64,000 nucleotides of DNA, from NCBI GenBank assembly GCA_025463285.1, contig JAOBWI010000003.1, forward strand, positions 66,720 to 130,719. The letters are read 5' to 3'. Positions within the stretch are counted from its first letter, which is position 1, and every line of letters starts with the position of its first letter. The position numbers were made by a program, and so were the translations under genes. Under the pieces are notes generated by a model. The model ran no database searches and was not told the origin of the DNA. It worked only from the letters and a program-made list of their open reading frames with translations. This DNA comes from Acidimicrobiaceae bacterium (GTDB taxonomy: Bacteria; Actinomycetota; Acidimicrobiia; Acidimicrobiales; RAAP-2). This document shows positions 27,502 to 35,451 of the stretch, one piece after another.

Positions 27502-27530
27502 TGAAACTCTTTCAAAGTCCGTGAGTTTCA
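27502..27530. promoter_or_regulatory. Inverted repeat upstream of the iron-uptake operon
   Basis: TGAAACTC (27502-27509) and GAGTTTCA (27523-27530) form a perfect 8-bp inverted repeat with a 13-base spacer, about 115 bases upstream of the binding-protein gene. It does not match Fur or IdeR/DtxR consensus boxes that I know. It might be an operator, or a stem-loop ending the bL37 transcript, though no T-tract follows. Confidence 0.3.
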
Positions 27531-27644
27531 CACGTTCGTCATCAAAGTGTTGTGTGAGCGTCTAGATAGCCTCACTTCGCTGTAATGCGCTGGCCGTAGA
27601 CCGGTCACATAAAAACACACCCCCACCACCGACGTACCGCGATT

Positions 27645-28706
27645 GTGCGTGCTCTCGCCTCGGCGAGCGCGCTGGCCACCTCATTTGTCCTGATTGCGAC
27701 GCCGGCTCACGGTGCCTCCAATCCAGGCTTCGTCCTCTACTCCGCCCAGGGCTACGACCAGGCAACAGTGACGGCATTTAACGCCACGAAGCCCGGTTTT
27801 ACCGTGACGTTGAATGACGACTCCACCGGCCCGCTTCTCCAACAGATCCAGGCCGAGGGTAACAACCCGAAATGGGGCGCACTCTGGGTGGACGGCACCG
27901 CCGCCTTCGCCCAGCTGGACAACGAGGGCATGCTCGTAAAGCACGTCGAGCCGTCGGTCGACTTCAACGCACTGGGCAAACAGAACGTGCCCAGTGACGG
28001 AAGTTTCATCCCCACCGGTCTCACCGTGACCGGAGCACTCTGCTACAACTCGGCCAAGGTGAAGGCCAGCCAACTACCGAAAACGTGGGCTCAGTTGACC
28101 GAGGCCAAGTACAGCGGTCAACTCGGCATGAACGACCCAGCGCAGTCCGGCCCCACCTTCCCCCTTATCGCGGGCGTGATGAACGAGATCGGCACTTACA
28201 AGAGCGGTTCGACGTCCGCGTCCGTGGCCAAGGGAAAGTCCTTCTTCCAGGCGCTGTCTAAGAACGGCCTCCTCGTGAGTTCCACGAACGGTCCCACCCT
28301 CGGCGCTATGGAAATAGGTTCGATCAACATGGCGGTCGTCCAAAGCTCCGCCTGCTACGGCGACGAGTTGAACGGCTCGTTCCCCTCGGTGCGCGTGAAG
28401 TACCTGAACTACTCGGTCGCGCTGCCGAGCGCCATCGGCATTGACGCGAAGGAGCCCACGATCGTTCAACAGGACGCCCAGAAGTTCGCGGACTGGGTCA
28501 TGTCAAAGGCTGGTCAGCACGTGATGCAAACGGGCGACCCCCAGGGAGACTCACTGTTCTGGCCCGTTCTCAACAATGAGCAGCCGGCCAACAAGATCAT
28601 CCCGCCGCTGTCTTCAACCCACGCGATCAGCATCAACCCCTACGTCTGGGGTCCGCTGGAGTCCTCCATCAATGCGTGGTTCGACAAGACCATCATCCCC
28701 GTCTAA
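27645..28706 (+). CDS. Fe3+/polyamine-type ABC transporter substrate-binding protein
   Basis: 353 residues from a GTG start with no visible ribosome-binding site. A Sec signal peptide ends near 'ATPAHGAS'; no lipobox Cys is present. The mature protein ('FVLYSAQGYDQATVTAFNATKPGFTVTLNDDSTGPLLQQI', 'LPKTWAQLTEAKYSGQLGMNDPAQSG') matches the FbpA/FutA cluster of periplasmic-type binding proteins for ferric iron. The fused permease and the ATPase downstream support this. The ligand is inferred from family; related proteins bind other anions or polyamines. Confidence 0.85.
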   Translation: MRALASASALATSFVLIATPAHGASNPGFVLYSAQGYDQATVTAFNATKPGFTVTLNDDSTGPLLQQIQAEGNNPKWGALWVDGTAAFAQLDNEGMLVKHVEPSVDFNALGKQNVPSDGSFIPTGLTVTGALCYNSAKVKASQLPKTWAQLTEAKYSGQLGMNDPAQSGPTFPLIAGVMNEIGTYKSGSTSASVAKGKSFFQALSKNGLLVSSTNGPTLGAMEIGSINMAVVQSSACYGDELNGSFPSVRVKYLNYSVALPSAIGIDAKEPTIVQQDAQKFADWVMSKAGQHVMQTGDPQGDSLFWPVLNNEQPANKIIPPLSSTHAISINPYVWGPLESSINAWFDKTIIPV

Positions 28707-28737
28707 CCCCACATTCATCATCTCTCCCGACGTCGTT

Positions 28738-28774
28738 CCGAGAGCCTCGAAGTTCACGGCTTCGAGGCTCTCGG
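28738..28774 (+). terminator. Strong stem-loop between binding-protein and permease genes
   Basis: CCGAGAGCCTCGAAG (28738-28752) and CTTCGAGGCTCTCGG (28760-28774) form a perfect 15-bp stem with a 7-base loop TTCACGG, followed by ATTTAAG rather than a long T run. Placed 32 bases after the binding-protein stop and 18 bases before the permease start, it probably acts as a partial terminator or 3'-end stabiliser that keeps the binding protein in excess over the membrane parts. Confidence 0.75.
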
Positions 28775-28792
28775 ATTTAAGCGTTGTACCTC

Positions 28793-30598
28793 GTGACTGA
28801 TGTGATCGTGAACCCGAGCGTCGTCGAGCCGGCGGCGCTGGCCCCCTCGACGACGACAACAAAGCAGTGGCGACCTCGTCGCTTCACCTTTGGCGGACTC
28901 GCCATCTGGATCGTGCTGGCGCTCCTCATCATTCTTCCGGTGACGTGCTTCTTGATCCTCGCCGTGAGCCCTCGGATGTTTTCCCAAGGACCCCAGTGGT
29001 TCACCTTCACTTACATCCGCCAGGCCTTCGAGGGCTACACGCTTCGCGGCGTCGTGAACTCGCTGTGGGTGTCCAGCGCCGTAGCCGTGCTCGCGACCGG
29101 CGGGGCCACCTCCCTGGCCTGGCTGGTGCAGCGCACCAATATCGGCGCGCGCCGCCTGTGGTCTATCTCCATGTGGCTGTTACTGCTCATGCCGACCTGG
29201 ATCATGGCCCAGGGCTGGACCGACCTACTCCAGCCCTTCGGGGTGGCGGACGCCCTGGGCGTCAACCTCTCGTGGCTCTACGGCGAGTTCTTTGGACCCC
29301 TGGGCATCATCGTGGTCTTAACCTCCGCTTCCCTGCCCTTCGCCTTCTTCATCGTCTCGGCGGGCCTTCGCGGACTAGGTCCTGAGTTCGAGGACGCCGC
29401 ACGCATTCACGGCGCGGGCCGCCTCCAAACCATGAAGACGGTCCTGCCGATCATCGCTCCGGCGATCCTGGGCGCCTTTGCCATCAGCTTCGCCGAGACC
29501 ATCAGCGACTTCGGCGTGGCCGACACGCTGGGGTACCACGCGCACTTTCCTTTGGCCACTTACACCCTGTTCAACGCGATCTCGAACTTCCCCGCCAACT
29601 TTTCGGTGGGGGCCGTGATTGCCGGCGTTCTCATTCTCGCGACGGTTCCCCCCATCGCCCTCCAGTCGATCGTCTCGCGAAAGAGCGAGGCGTACGGCAT
29701 CCTCTCGGGTCGAACGAGAACGCCGAAGCGTCGCGAGTTTCGTCCCGGTCCCCGAGTGGCCGCGACGGCGGCGGTGGGGTTCTTCGTCTTCGTGGCGCTC
29801 GGTGTCCCCATCATCGGAGCGGTGACCGGATCGTTCGTGCAGAACCTCGGAGAAGTGGGAGCCACGCACATTCACTTCACCTTGACCTACTTCGCTCAGG
29901 TTTTTCATCCCACGATCGAGAATGACGGCCTCGGTTCGCCGCTCACGCTCTCCAACCAACTGGGACTAGTCGTCTCGACCGTGACCGGAGTTCTCGCGGT
30001 CATCCTGGCCCGCCGTATGATGGCCTCGCGCGGCGGTTGGAGCCAGCGAATCACCGATGTCTTCTTGCTCGGATCCATCGCCATTCCCGGCGTGGTCTTG
30101 GCGGTGGGCTACATCTTCTTCTACGACTTGAGCTTCATCACCCATCACATCATCAATATTTACAAAACGTTGCCGCTCCTCATGCTGGGGCTGGTCGCGT
30201 CGGCCGTGCCCGGTCAGACCCGCTTCATGGCCGGACCCGTCAGTCAAATTCAGTCGTCGCTGAGCGAGGCGGCGCGAGTACACGGAGCCAGTCGATGGCG
30301 CACGTGGCGCACCACGAATCTTCCTCTGATGTCGCGAGTTCTGGTGTGGGGCTGGCTCCTCACGTTTGCCAAAACGATCTCGGAGCTAGCGATGTCTCAG
30401 ATCCTGTACCCACCGAGCCGAGAGCCCGCCTCGGTCAGCATTCAGTCCTACATCAACAACTTTCAACTCGGCACCGGTACCGCGATGACCGTGGCGTTGA
30501 TGGCCGAGATGTTCGGCGTGATCATCCTCGCATTCGGCGCCTACCGTCTCTTGACCCCCGTCGGCTGGCGTCGGGTCGGCTGGAGCGTGGTGGACTGA
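28793..30598 (+). CDS. Fused-dimer ABC transporter permease, FbpB type
   Basis: GTG 28793 ('VTDVIVNPSVVEP') is preferred to the TTG in the track; product 601 residues. About 12 membrane helices in two homologous halves. Each half has the cytoplasmic EAA loop: 'FEDAARIHGAGRLQTMKTVLPIIAPAI' (first half) and 'LSEAARVHGASRWRTWRTTNLPLM' (second half), which dock on the ATPase. Such fused permeases are typical of ferric iron (Fbp/Sfu/Fut) importers. The stop shares one base with the ATPase start (TGATG). Confidence 0.9.
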   Translation: MTDVIVNPSVVEPAALAPSTTTTKQWRPRRFTFGGLAIWIVLALLIILPVTCFLILAVSPRMFSQGPQWFTFTYIRQAFEGYTLRGVVNSLWVSSAVAVLATGGATSLAWLVQRTNIGARRLWSISMWLLLLMPTWIMAQGWTDLLQPFGVADALGVNLSWLYGEFFGPLGIIVVLTSASLPFAFFIVSAGLRGLGPEFEDAARIHGAGRLQTMKTVLPIIAPAILGAFAISFAETISDFGVADTLGYHAHFPLATYTLFNAISNFPANFSVGAVIAGVLILATVPPIALQSIVSRKSEAYGILSGRTRTPKRREFRPGPRVAATAAVGFFVFVALGVPIIGAVTGSFVQNLGEVGATHIHFTLTYFAQVFHPTIENDGLGSPLTLSNQLGLVVSTVTGVLAVILARRMMASRGGWSQRITDVFLLGSIAIPGVVLAVGYIFFYDLSFITHHIINIYKTLPLLMLGLVASAVPGQTRFMAGPVSQIQSSLSEAARVHGASRWRTWRTTNLPLMSRVLVWGWLLTFAKTISELAMSQILYPPSREPASVSIQSYINNFQLGTGTAMTVALMAEMFGVIILAFGAYRLLTPVGWRRVGWSVVD

Positions 30599-31716
30599 TG
30601 CCCACGCTGGAACGTCCCAAGCCCGTCGGTGTCGCCATTGCTTCGCTCAGCAAAACCTTCAGTGGGAAGCCGGCCCTTAACGACGTGTCACTGACCATCG
30701 ACCCCGGAGACTTTGTGGTCCTGCTGGGCCCGTCGGGCTCGGGTAAGACGACGATGCTGCGCTGCGTCGCGGGAATCGAACGACCGAGCAGCGGGACCAT
30801 CGACATCGACGGGACCCGCGTCGCGGGACCAAAGACCTTCGTCCATCCCGAAAAACGCGGGGTGGCCATGGTCTTTCAGGACTACGCCCTGTGGCCGCAC
30901 CTCAGCGTTCGCAAAAATATCGCCTTCCCTCTCGCCAGCTCAGGGCTGGCCAAGGACGTTCGGCGCGGCCGCGTCGAGGGACTCCTGGAGCGCGTGGGCA
31001 TCGCGCACCTCGCCGATCGCTATCCCAACGAGCTTTCGGGCGGCGAGCAGCAGCGCGTGGCGCTCGCGCGAGCCTTGGCCGCCGACGTGGGGTTGATCCT
31101 CTTCGACGAACCGCTGTCGAACCTCGATACCGATCGCCGCGAACAGTTGCGTCTAGAGATTGCGACGTTAACGCGCGAAGCGGGAGCGACGGCGATCTAC
31201 ATCACTCACGACCAGAGTGAGGCCTTCGCCTTAGCCGACTACGTGGGCGTTTTGAACAAAGGATCGCTGGTTCAGTTCGACACTCCCGAAAACGTCTATC
31301 GACGTCCGGTTAACTCGTTCGTGACCCGCTTCACCGGGATTGCGGGAGAGTTCGCGGTCGCCTCGGTGCACGATCGCAGCGAAGAGTACGTCGACGTGTC
31401 GCTGCCCTTTGCCCCTTCACACCACGTCAGGGCCCGGGCCCGCGACAGTGGTGAGCGGGTCGAGTCCCTCAAACTCTTCGTTCGCGCTAGCGGGGTCGTC
31501 TTAAACGCAGAAGCGCACGACCAGGGAGTGGGCGGCGAGGTGCTGGACGTAGCCTTCACGGGCCGTGGCTATGAACACGTGGTCAGCGTTGGCCAAGGCG
31601 CCACTCTAACCAAGATATTCTCGGCGCGTCGCTTTGAACGCGCCACCAACGTCAAAGTCTCGTTCGAGCCGTCAGAGTGTTTCGTGATGGACGCCCGAGA
31701 AGAGGAGGAACAGTAA
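30598..31716 (+). CDS. ABC transporter ATPase, FbpC type
   Basis: ATG 30598 overlaps the permease stop; 372 residues. Walker A 'LLGPSGSGKTTML', Q-loop 'MVFQDYALWPHL', signature 'LSGGEQQRVALARAL', Walker B 'LILFDEPLSNLD', D-loop and H-loop 'YITHDQSEAFAL'. A C-terminal TOBE-like region from about residue 245 ('VNSFVTRFTGIAGEFA', 'LFVRASGVVLN') marks the CUT1/FbpC-type importer ATPases. It powers the import system encoded upstream. The stop overlaps the next gene (TAATG). Confidence 0.93.
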   Translation: MPTLERPKPVGVAIASLSKTFSGKPALNDVSLTIDPGDFVVLLGPSGSGKTTMLRCVAGIERPSSGTIDIDGTRVAGPKTFVHPEKRGVAMVFQDYALWPHLSVRKNIAFPLASSGLAKDVRRGRVEGLLERVGIAHLADRYPNELSGGEQQRVALARALAADVGLILFDEPLSNLDTDRREQLRLEIATLTREAGATAIYITHDQSEAFALADYVGVLNKGSLVQFDTPENVYRRPVNSFVTRFTGIAGEFAVASVHDRSEEYVDVSLPFAPSHHVRARARDSGERVESLKLFVRASGVVLNAEAHDQGVGGEVLDVAFTGRGYEHVVSVGQGATLTKIFSARRFERATNVKVSFEPSECFVMDAREEEEQ

Positions 31717-32477
31717 TGCTCGCTACCGTGAGCGGGTCCACGACCACCGTGGTGCTGGTGCTAGCTGTCTTTCTGGCGGCCTCAGTCGAGATGGTCGAGG
31801 CGCTGACCATCGTCGTCGCGGTGGGTCATACCCGAGGCTGGCGCTCGGCTCTCGAGGGTACGGGCGTCGCCGTCGGGGCACTGGCCGCGTTGGTGGCGAT
31901 CTTCGGACCGGCCCTGGTGCGCGTGCCGCTCGACCCGTTGCGCTTAGTCGTGGGAGCCGTGCTGTTGATTTTCGGTCTGCAGTGGTTGCGAAAGGCCATT
32001 CTGCGCTCGGCGGGCTACGTGGGACTGCACGACGAGGACGTGATCTATGAAAAAACGGTGGCGTCTCTGCGAGCCGAAGGGGCGAGCGTTGGTCGAGACC
32101 GCCTGGCCTTCGTGGTGGCTTTCAAGGGCGTGTTCCTCGAGGGCACCGAGATCGTGGTCGCGGTACTGACCCTGGGTACCTCGGCCCATCGTCTGGGACT
32201 GGCCATCTCGGTGGCGGCGATCGCCGTGGGGCTCGTGGCGCTCATTGGCGTCATCGTGGCCCGCCAACTGTCCAAGGTTCCCGAGAACCTGATGAAGATG
32301 TCCGTGGGGGTCATGCTCGTGAGCTTCGGGACCTTCTGGACGGGCGAGGGTCTGCGAGTTCGATGGCCGGGCGGTGACACCATGCTGCTCGTCCTCGTGG
32401 TTCTCTACGCCGTGGTGGTCACGGTGGCCATTCGCCTCACGCGCAAACCGCCAGCCCCGGCCAGGGGACGCGCGTGA
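31716..32477 (+). CDS. COG4280-like polytopic membrane protein with two ExxE helices
   Basis: ATG 31716 overlaps the ATPase stop; 253 residues with about seven hydrophobic segments. Two halves look alike: helix 1 'AASVEMVEALTIVVAVG' and a later helix 'GVFLEGTEIVVAVLTLG', each with an intramembrane ExxE. This recalls the REGLE (ExxE) motifs in helices 1 and 4 of FTR1/EfeU ferric permeases, although the Arg is missing. I recognise the protein as a COG4280-type predicted membrane protein of unknown function. Membership in a ferric ABC operon suggests metal transport; this is inference. Confidence 0.75.
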   Translation: MLATVSGSTTTVVLVLAVFLAASVEMVEALTIVVAVGHTRGWRSALEGTGVAVGALAALVAIFGPALVRVPLDPLRLVVGAVLLIFGLQWLRKAILRSAGYVGLHDEDVIYEKTVASLRAEGASVGRDRLAFVVAFKGVFLEGTEIVVAVLTLGTSAHRLGLAISVAAIAVGLVALIGVIVARQLSKVPENLMKMSVGVMLVSFGTFWTGEGLRVRWPGGDTMLLVLVVLYAVVVTVAIRLTRKPPAPARGRA

Positions 32478-32710
32478 AGCGCGTGGCGTCGTGGCTCGCA
32501 CGAGCCCTCAAGGGATTTGGTCTGTTTTGGTGGGACTTCCTGGTCGGGGATACGCCCGAGATTACGGTCGTGGTCTTACTCATCCTGGGGGTCGTAGCCC
32601 TGGCCAGCGAAGTGGCGCACCTTAACGTCTTGGCCTACGTGGCCCTCCCGGTGCTAGCGATCGCGGCCCTCACCATCTCGGTAGCGCGCGCTCGTCGCAC
32701 GAAGTCCTAG
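32474..32710 (+). CDS. Small membrane protein ending the iron operon
   Basis: 78 residues from a GTG that overlaps the previous stop (GTGA). An amphipathic, basic start ('KRVASWLARALKGFGLFWWDFLVGDTPE') is followed by two hydrophobic helices ('ITVVVLLILGVVALASEV' and 'LAYVALPVLAIAALTISVA') and a basic tail. I do not recognise a family. Tight coupling suggests it works with the COG4280-like protein, perhaps as a subunit. Confidence 0.7.
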   Translation: MKRVASWLARALKGFGLFWWDFLVGDTPEITVVVLLILGVVALASEVAHLNVLAYVALPVLAIAALTISVARARRTKS

Positions 32711-32711
32711 A

Positions 32712-32744
32712 CGAGACCGGGGCGAGACCGGGGCGAGACCGGGC
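32712..32744. repeat. Three tandem copies of an 11-bp unit
   Basis: CGAGACCGGGG occurs at 32712 and 32723, with a third copy from 32734 ending in C instead of G. It lies between two convergent genes. Probably replication slippage; no function is evident. Confidence 0.85.
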
Positions 32745-32755
32745 GAGCCACGGGC

Positions 32756-33097
32756 TCACTGCGTCGCGGAGACCTTCGCGGGTAGTCCGTAGGGGTAGAG
32801 CTTGAGTCGCATGCGATGCTCCAGGTAAAAGGCGAGCCCCGGAACGAAGCCGGCGAAGAGCATGATGGCGATGTAGAAGATCGCCAGACGAAACTTCAGC
32901 GTGAGATTGAAACACGTAATCATATAAATCGGATAGAGGATGATGCCGTGACCGATGCCCACGACGTCGACGAAGAGGTGGATACGGTTCCACAACGTCA
33001 GATCGACGCTGTGCAACAAGAGCGTCACGAAGAGCACCAGCAGTGTTGTCCCGGTGATAAATGACATCGCTCGGTAGCGACGAAACGTGCCTTCCAC
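32756..33097 (-). CDS. DUF3817 membrane protein
   Basis: 113 residues from a GTG start that shares one base with the upstream stop. Three hydrophobic helices are seen: 'FITGTTLLVLFVTLLLHSV', 'VVGIGHGIILYPIYMITCF', 'IFYIAIMLFAGFVPGLAFYLE'. The N-terminal 'RRYRAMSFITGTTLLVL' and the central 'GHG..LYPIYM' fit DUF3817, a family often next to respiratory genes. The second frame at this place (32670-33185) is a shadow. Confidence 0.85.
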   Translation of the reverse strand: MEGTFRRYRAMSFITGTTLLVLFVTLLLHSVDLTLWNRIHLFVDVVGIGHGIILYPIYMITCFNLTLKFRLAIFYIAIMLFAGFVPGLAFYLEHRMRLKLYPYGLPAKVSATQ

Positions 33098-33480
33098 TAA
33101 TGGCCCCAGAGGCGCTTCTTCGGCGTCTGGGCCAACCGCGCCAGGTGGTCGTTATAGGCGGCCAGTGAGGGGTCTTCGGCCTCACGAGCCGCTGCCAGTT
33201 CGCGCGCCATTTGAGCGTCGGCGCGCATCTTCTCTTCGTACTCGCGTCGAGCCTTTTCTTTGTGCTCGCCGACTTTTTCGGCGTTCAGCAGCGAGTACCA
33301 GCCGAGAACCCCCAGAAGGCCGATGACGGGCCACTCAATGGAGTAGAGGTAACTCAGCGAGTTCCCCTGAACCGCTCTGCCCACCTGCCACCACGCCGCC
33401 AGAGCGCAGGTCAGGATCCACAGGATCAGGGCAATGTGCAGTCCGATCGCTCGGAGCGAGAAATACTTAGAGCGCACCAA
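33097..33480 (-). CDS. Two-helix membrane protein with coiled-coil tail, next to ctaG
   Basis: 127 residues. The start is either TTG 33480 or, better placed after AGGATGG, GTG 33477. Two membrane helices (about residues 9-30 and 48-64) are followed by a charged helix 'EKVGEHKEKARREYEEKMRADAQMARELAAAREAED', probably a cytoplasmic coiled coil. I recognise no characterised family. Divergent placement 53 bases from ctaG hints at a link to cytochrome oxidase assembly. Confidence 0.75.
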   Translation of the reverse strand: MVRSKYFSLRAIGLHIALILWILTCALAAWWQVGRAVQGNSLSYLYSIEWPVIGLLGVLGWYSLLNAEKVGEHKEKARREYEEKMRADAQMARELAAAREAEDPSLAAYNDHLARLAQTPKKRLWGH

Positions 33481-33533
33481 ACCATCCTAACGAGCCAATC
33501 TCGAATCTAAAGGGGCCGTCGTAAGATGGTCCC

Positions 33534-34373
33534 GTGCCCGCAATGTTGAACGCGCCATTTTCTTGGCACCACCTCAATGAGTGGAATTTGGGTGTTATTC
33601 CCATCATCTTGATGCTCTGTGCGGGACTCATCTACTTCCAGTACGCCCGTAAGGTCCGCGCCTGGCCCACTGTGCGGACGGTCTGCTTTGGACTCGGACT
33701 TCTCATTACGTTCATCGCCACGCAAACCTTCGTCGGGTTCTACGACATGGAGTACTTCAGCGACCACATGATCCAACACCTTTTGTTGATCATGGTGGCC
33801 GCTCCGCTCTTCGCTCTCAGCGCCCCGCTTGATCTGGCCTACGACGTCGGCAGCGCCACCATGCGCGCGTGGCTCGACAGCAAGTTCATGGAGCGCCTCA
33901 CCCATCCACTGGTCGCCTTCGTTCTCTACTTCTTTTTCATTCCCCTCACTCACTTAACCGGATTTATGAATCTGATGATGGAGCACCAGTGGATCCATCA
34001 GCTAGAAGAACTCGGCTTTCTGGTGGTGGGCTATCTCTTCTTTCGCGCGGCCTTTGGGCTCGAGCGGGGCTTCAAACTCCATCCCGGTCTACGTCTGGTG
34101 TACGTAATGGCGGCGGTGCCGGTCGACACCTTCACCGGTCTGGTGCTGTCGAACTCCTCGCGGGTTCCCTTCTCCCACTTCGCGGCCATGGCGCCGAGGG
34201 GCTCGAGCGCGGCCTGGCGTCTCAGTGACATCAAACTCGGAGGGGGCATTATGTGGATCGGTGGCGACGCACTCATGCTTCTCGCGTGCATTCCCATCGC
34301 CGTGATGTGGGTGCGCTGGGAGATGGTTCAAACGAAGAAGCTCGACGCGATTCTCGACGCCCAAGGTATCTGA
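33534..34373 (+). CDS. ctaG: CtaG-type (caa3) cytochrome c oxidase assembly membrane protein
   Basis: 279 residues from a GTG start with about seven membrane helices. The family hallmark 'SDHMIQHLLLIMVAAPLFAL' is present, with further His residues in 'MMEHQWIHQLEE', 'FSHFAAMAPRG' and 'SWHHLNEWNLG' that could bind copper. The family is needed for assembly of caa3-type oxidase in Bacillus. No oxidase structural genes are in this window, so the partner complex is elsewhere. Confidence 0.9.
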   Translation: MPAMLNAPFSWHHLNEWNLGVIPIILMLCAGLIYFQYARKVRAWPTVRTVCFGLGLLITFIATQTFVGFYDMEYFSDHMIQHLLLIMVAAPLFALSAPLDLAYDVGSATMRAWLDSKFMERLTHPLVAFVLYFFFIPLTHLTGFMNLMMEHQWIHQLEELGFLVVGYLFFRAAFGLERGFKLHPGLRLVYVMAAVPVDTFTGLVLSNSSRVPFSHFAAMAPRGSSAAWRLSDIKLGGGIMWIGGDALMLLACIPIAVMWVRWEMVQTKKLDAILDAQGI

Positions 34374-34374
34374 A

Positions 34375-35412
34375 CTACAACAGGCCGGCTTCGATTCCCA
34401 GCTCTTCGAGGTCGTTCTGCGGCCGCGCGCCGAAGTGAGTGATGACCTCGCCGGCACACAGTGAGCCCAGTTCGGCCGCCTCGACCGGATCGGCGCCGAG
34501 CGCCAGACCGTACAAAAAGCCCGAGGCGAACATGTCACCCGCACCGTTTTGATCGACCACGTGCTCCACGTCCATGGCGGGCACGCTCACTACGCCCGAC
34601 ACGGTCGCCACGTCAGCCCCGAGGGGCCCCCGGGTGACGACGGCCAACACGCCCAGTTCGTCGAGCGCGGCGAAGGCCTGCTCTAAGTGTTCGAACTGGA
34701 AGAGCGCCAGAATCTCGGTCTCGTTGGCGAGCAACACGTCCACGTCACTCGTCACCAGGTCGAGAAAGTGGCGACGGTGCCGACTCACACAGAACATGTC
34801 CGAGAGCGAGAGGGCCACCATGGAGTCGTGATCGTGCGCGAAGTTGACGACCTTTCGAATCGATTCCATGGCCGGGGGCAGGTCGAAAAGGTATCCCTCG
34901 ACGTAGGTGATCTCGGAGCGGGCAATGAGGTCTTCTTTGATGTCGTCGGGGTTCAGTTTGTTCGACGCCCCGAGGTACGTGGCCATAGTGCGCTGCGCGT
35001 CGCTGGTGATAAAGACGTGGCATCGTCCCGTCGCTCCTTCGCCCGGTTTCGCTACGGCCAGATCAAGTTCGACGCCAATGGAGGCAAGGTCACTTCGAAA
35101 GCGCTCGCCGAACTCGTCGTTGGCTACTTTGCCGATGTAACCGCACGTGCCGCCCAGCGCGGCGACACCGGCGATCGAGTTCGCCACCGATCCTCCCGAG
35201 ACCTGAATGGTGGGACCCATGGCGTTAAAAAAGCTCTCGAGTTGCTCTTCTTCGATGAGCGACATGGACGCCTTGACCAAACCTAATCGGTCGTAGACCT
35301 CGTCTACATCCTCGGTGATGATGTCGAGCATCGCGTTGCCAATACCGCTGACCGCCAGTCGATGGGGGCCCGGTTTCATGCGCAGTGAAACGGGCGTGGG
35401 CGTTGATGTCAC
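34375..35412 (-). CDS. PfkB-family sugar/nucleoside kinase (adenosine kinase-like)
   Basis: 345 residues. 'IQVSGGSVANSIAGVAALGGTCGYIGKVANDEFG' is the PfkB N-terminal substrate-binding motif; 'VVDQNGAGDMFASGFLYGLALG' is the catalytic anion-hole motif, with Gln in place of the more usual Thr of DTxGAGD. 'LLANETEI' matches the N-x-x-E region that binds magnesium. Sequence style resembles the adenosine kinase/PfkB group found beside oxidase genes in several actinobacteria. Substrate is uncertain. The stop lies against the ctaG stop (convergent). Confidence 0.85.
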   Translation of the reverse strand: MTSTPTPVSLRMKPGPHRLAVSGIGNAMLDIITEDVDEVYDRLGLVKASMSLIEEEQLESFFNAMGPTIQVSGGSVANSIAGVAALGGTCGYIGKVANDEFGERFRSDLASIGVELDLAVAKPGEGATGRCHVFITSDAQRTMATYLGASNKLNPDDIKEDLIARSEITYVEGYLFDLPPAMESIRKVVNFAHDHDSMVALSLSDMFCVSRHRRHFLDLVTSDVDVLLANETEILALFQFEHLEQAFAALDELGVLAVVTRGPLGADVATVSGVVSVPAMDVEHVVDQNGAGDMFASGFLYGLALGADPVEAAELGSLCAGEVITHFGARPQNDLEELGIEAGLL

Positions 35413-35451
35413 TTCGAGAGCGTAGAGGATTTGGACCTAAAGTAGCCAGTT

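Noticed and set aside
32670-33185. 171-residue minus-strand ORF
   Set aside because: Arg/Pro-rich alternative frame of the DUF3817 gene region with no hydrophobic pattern; the DUF3817 frame is the real one.
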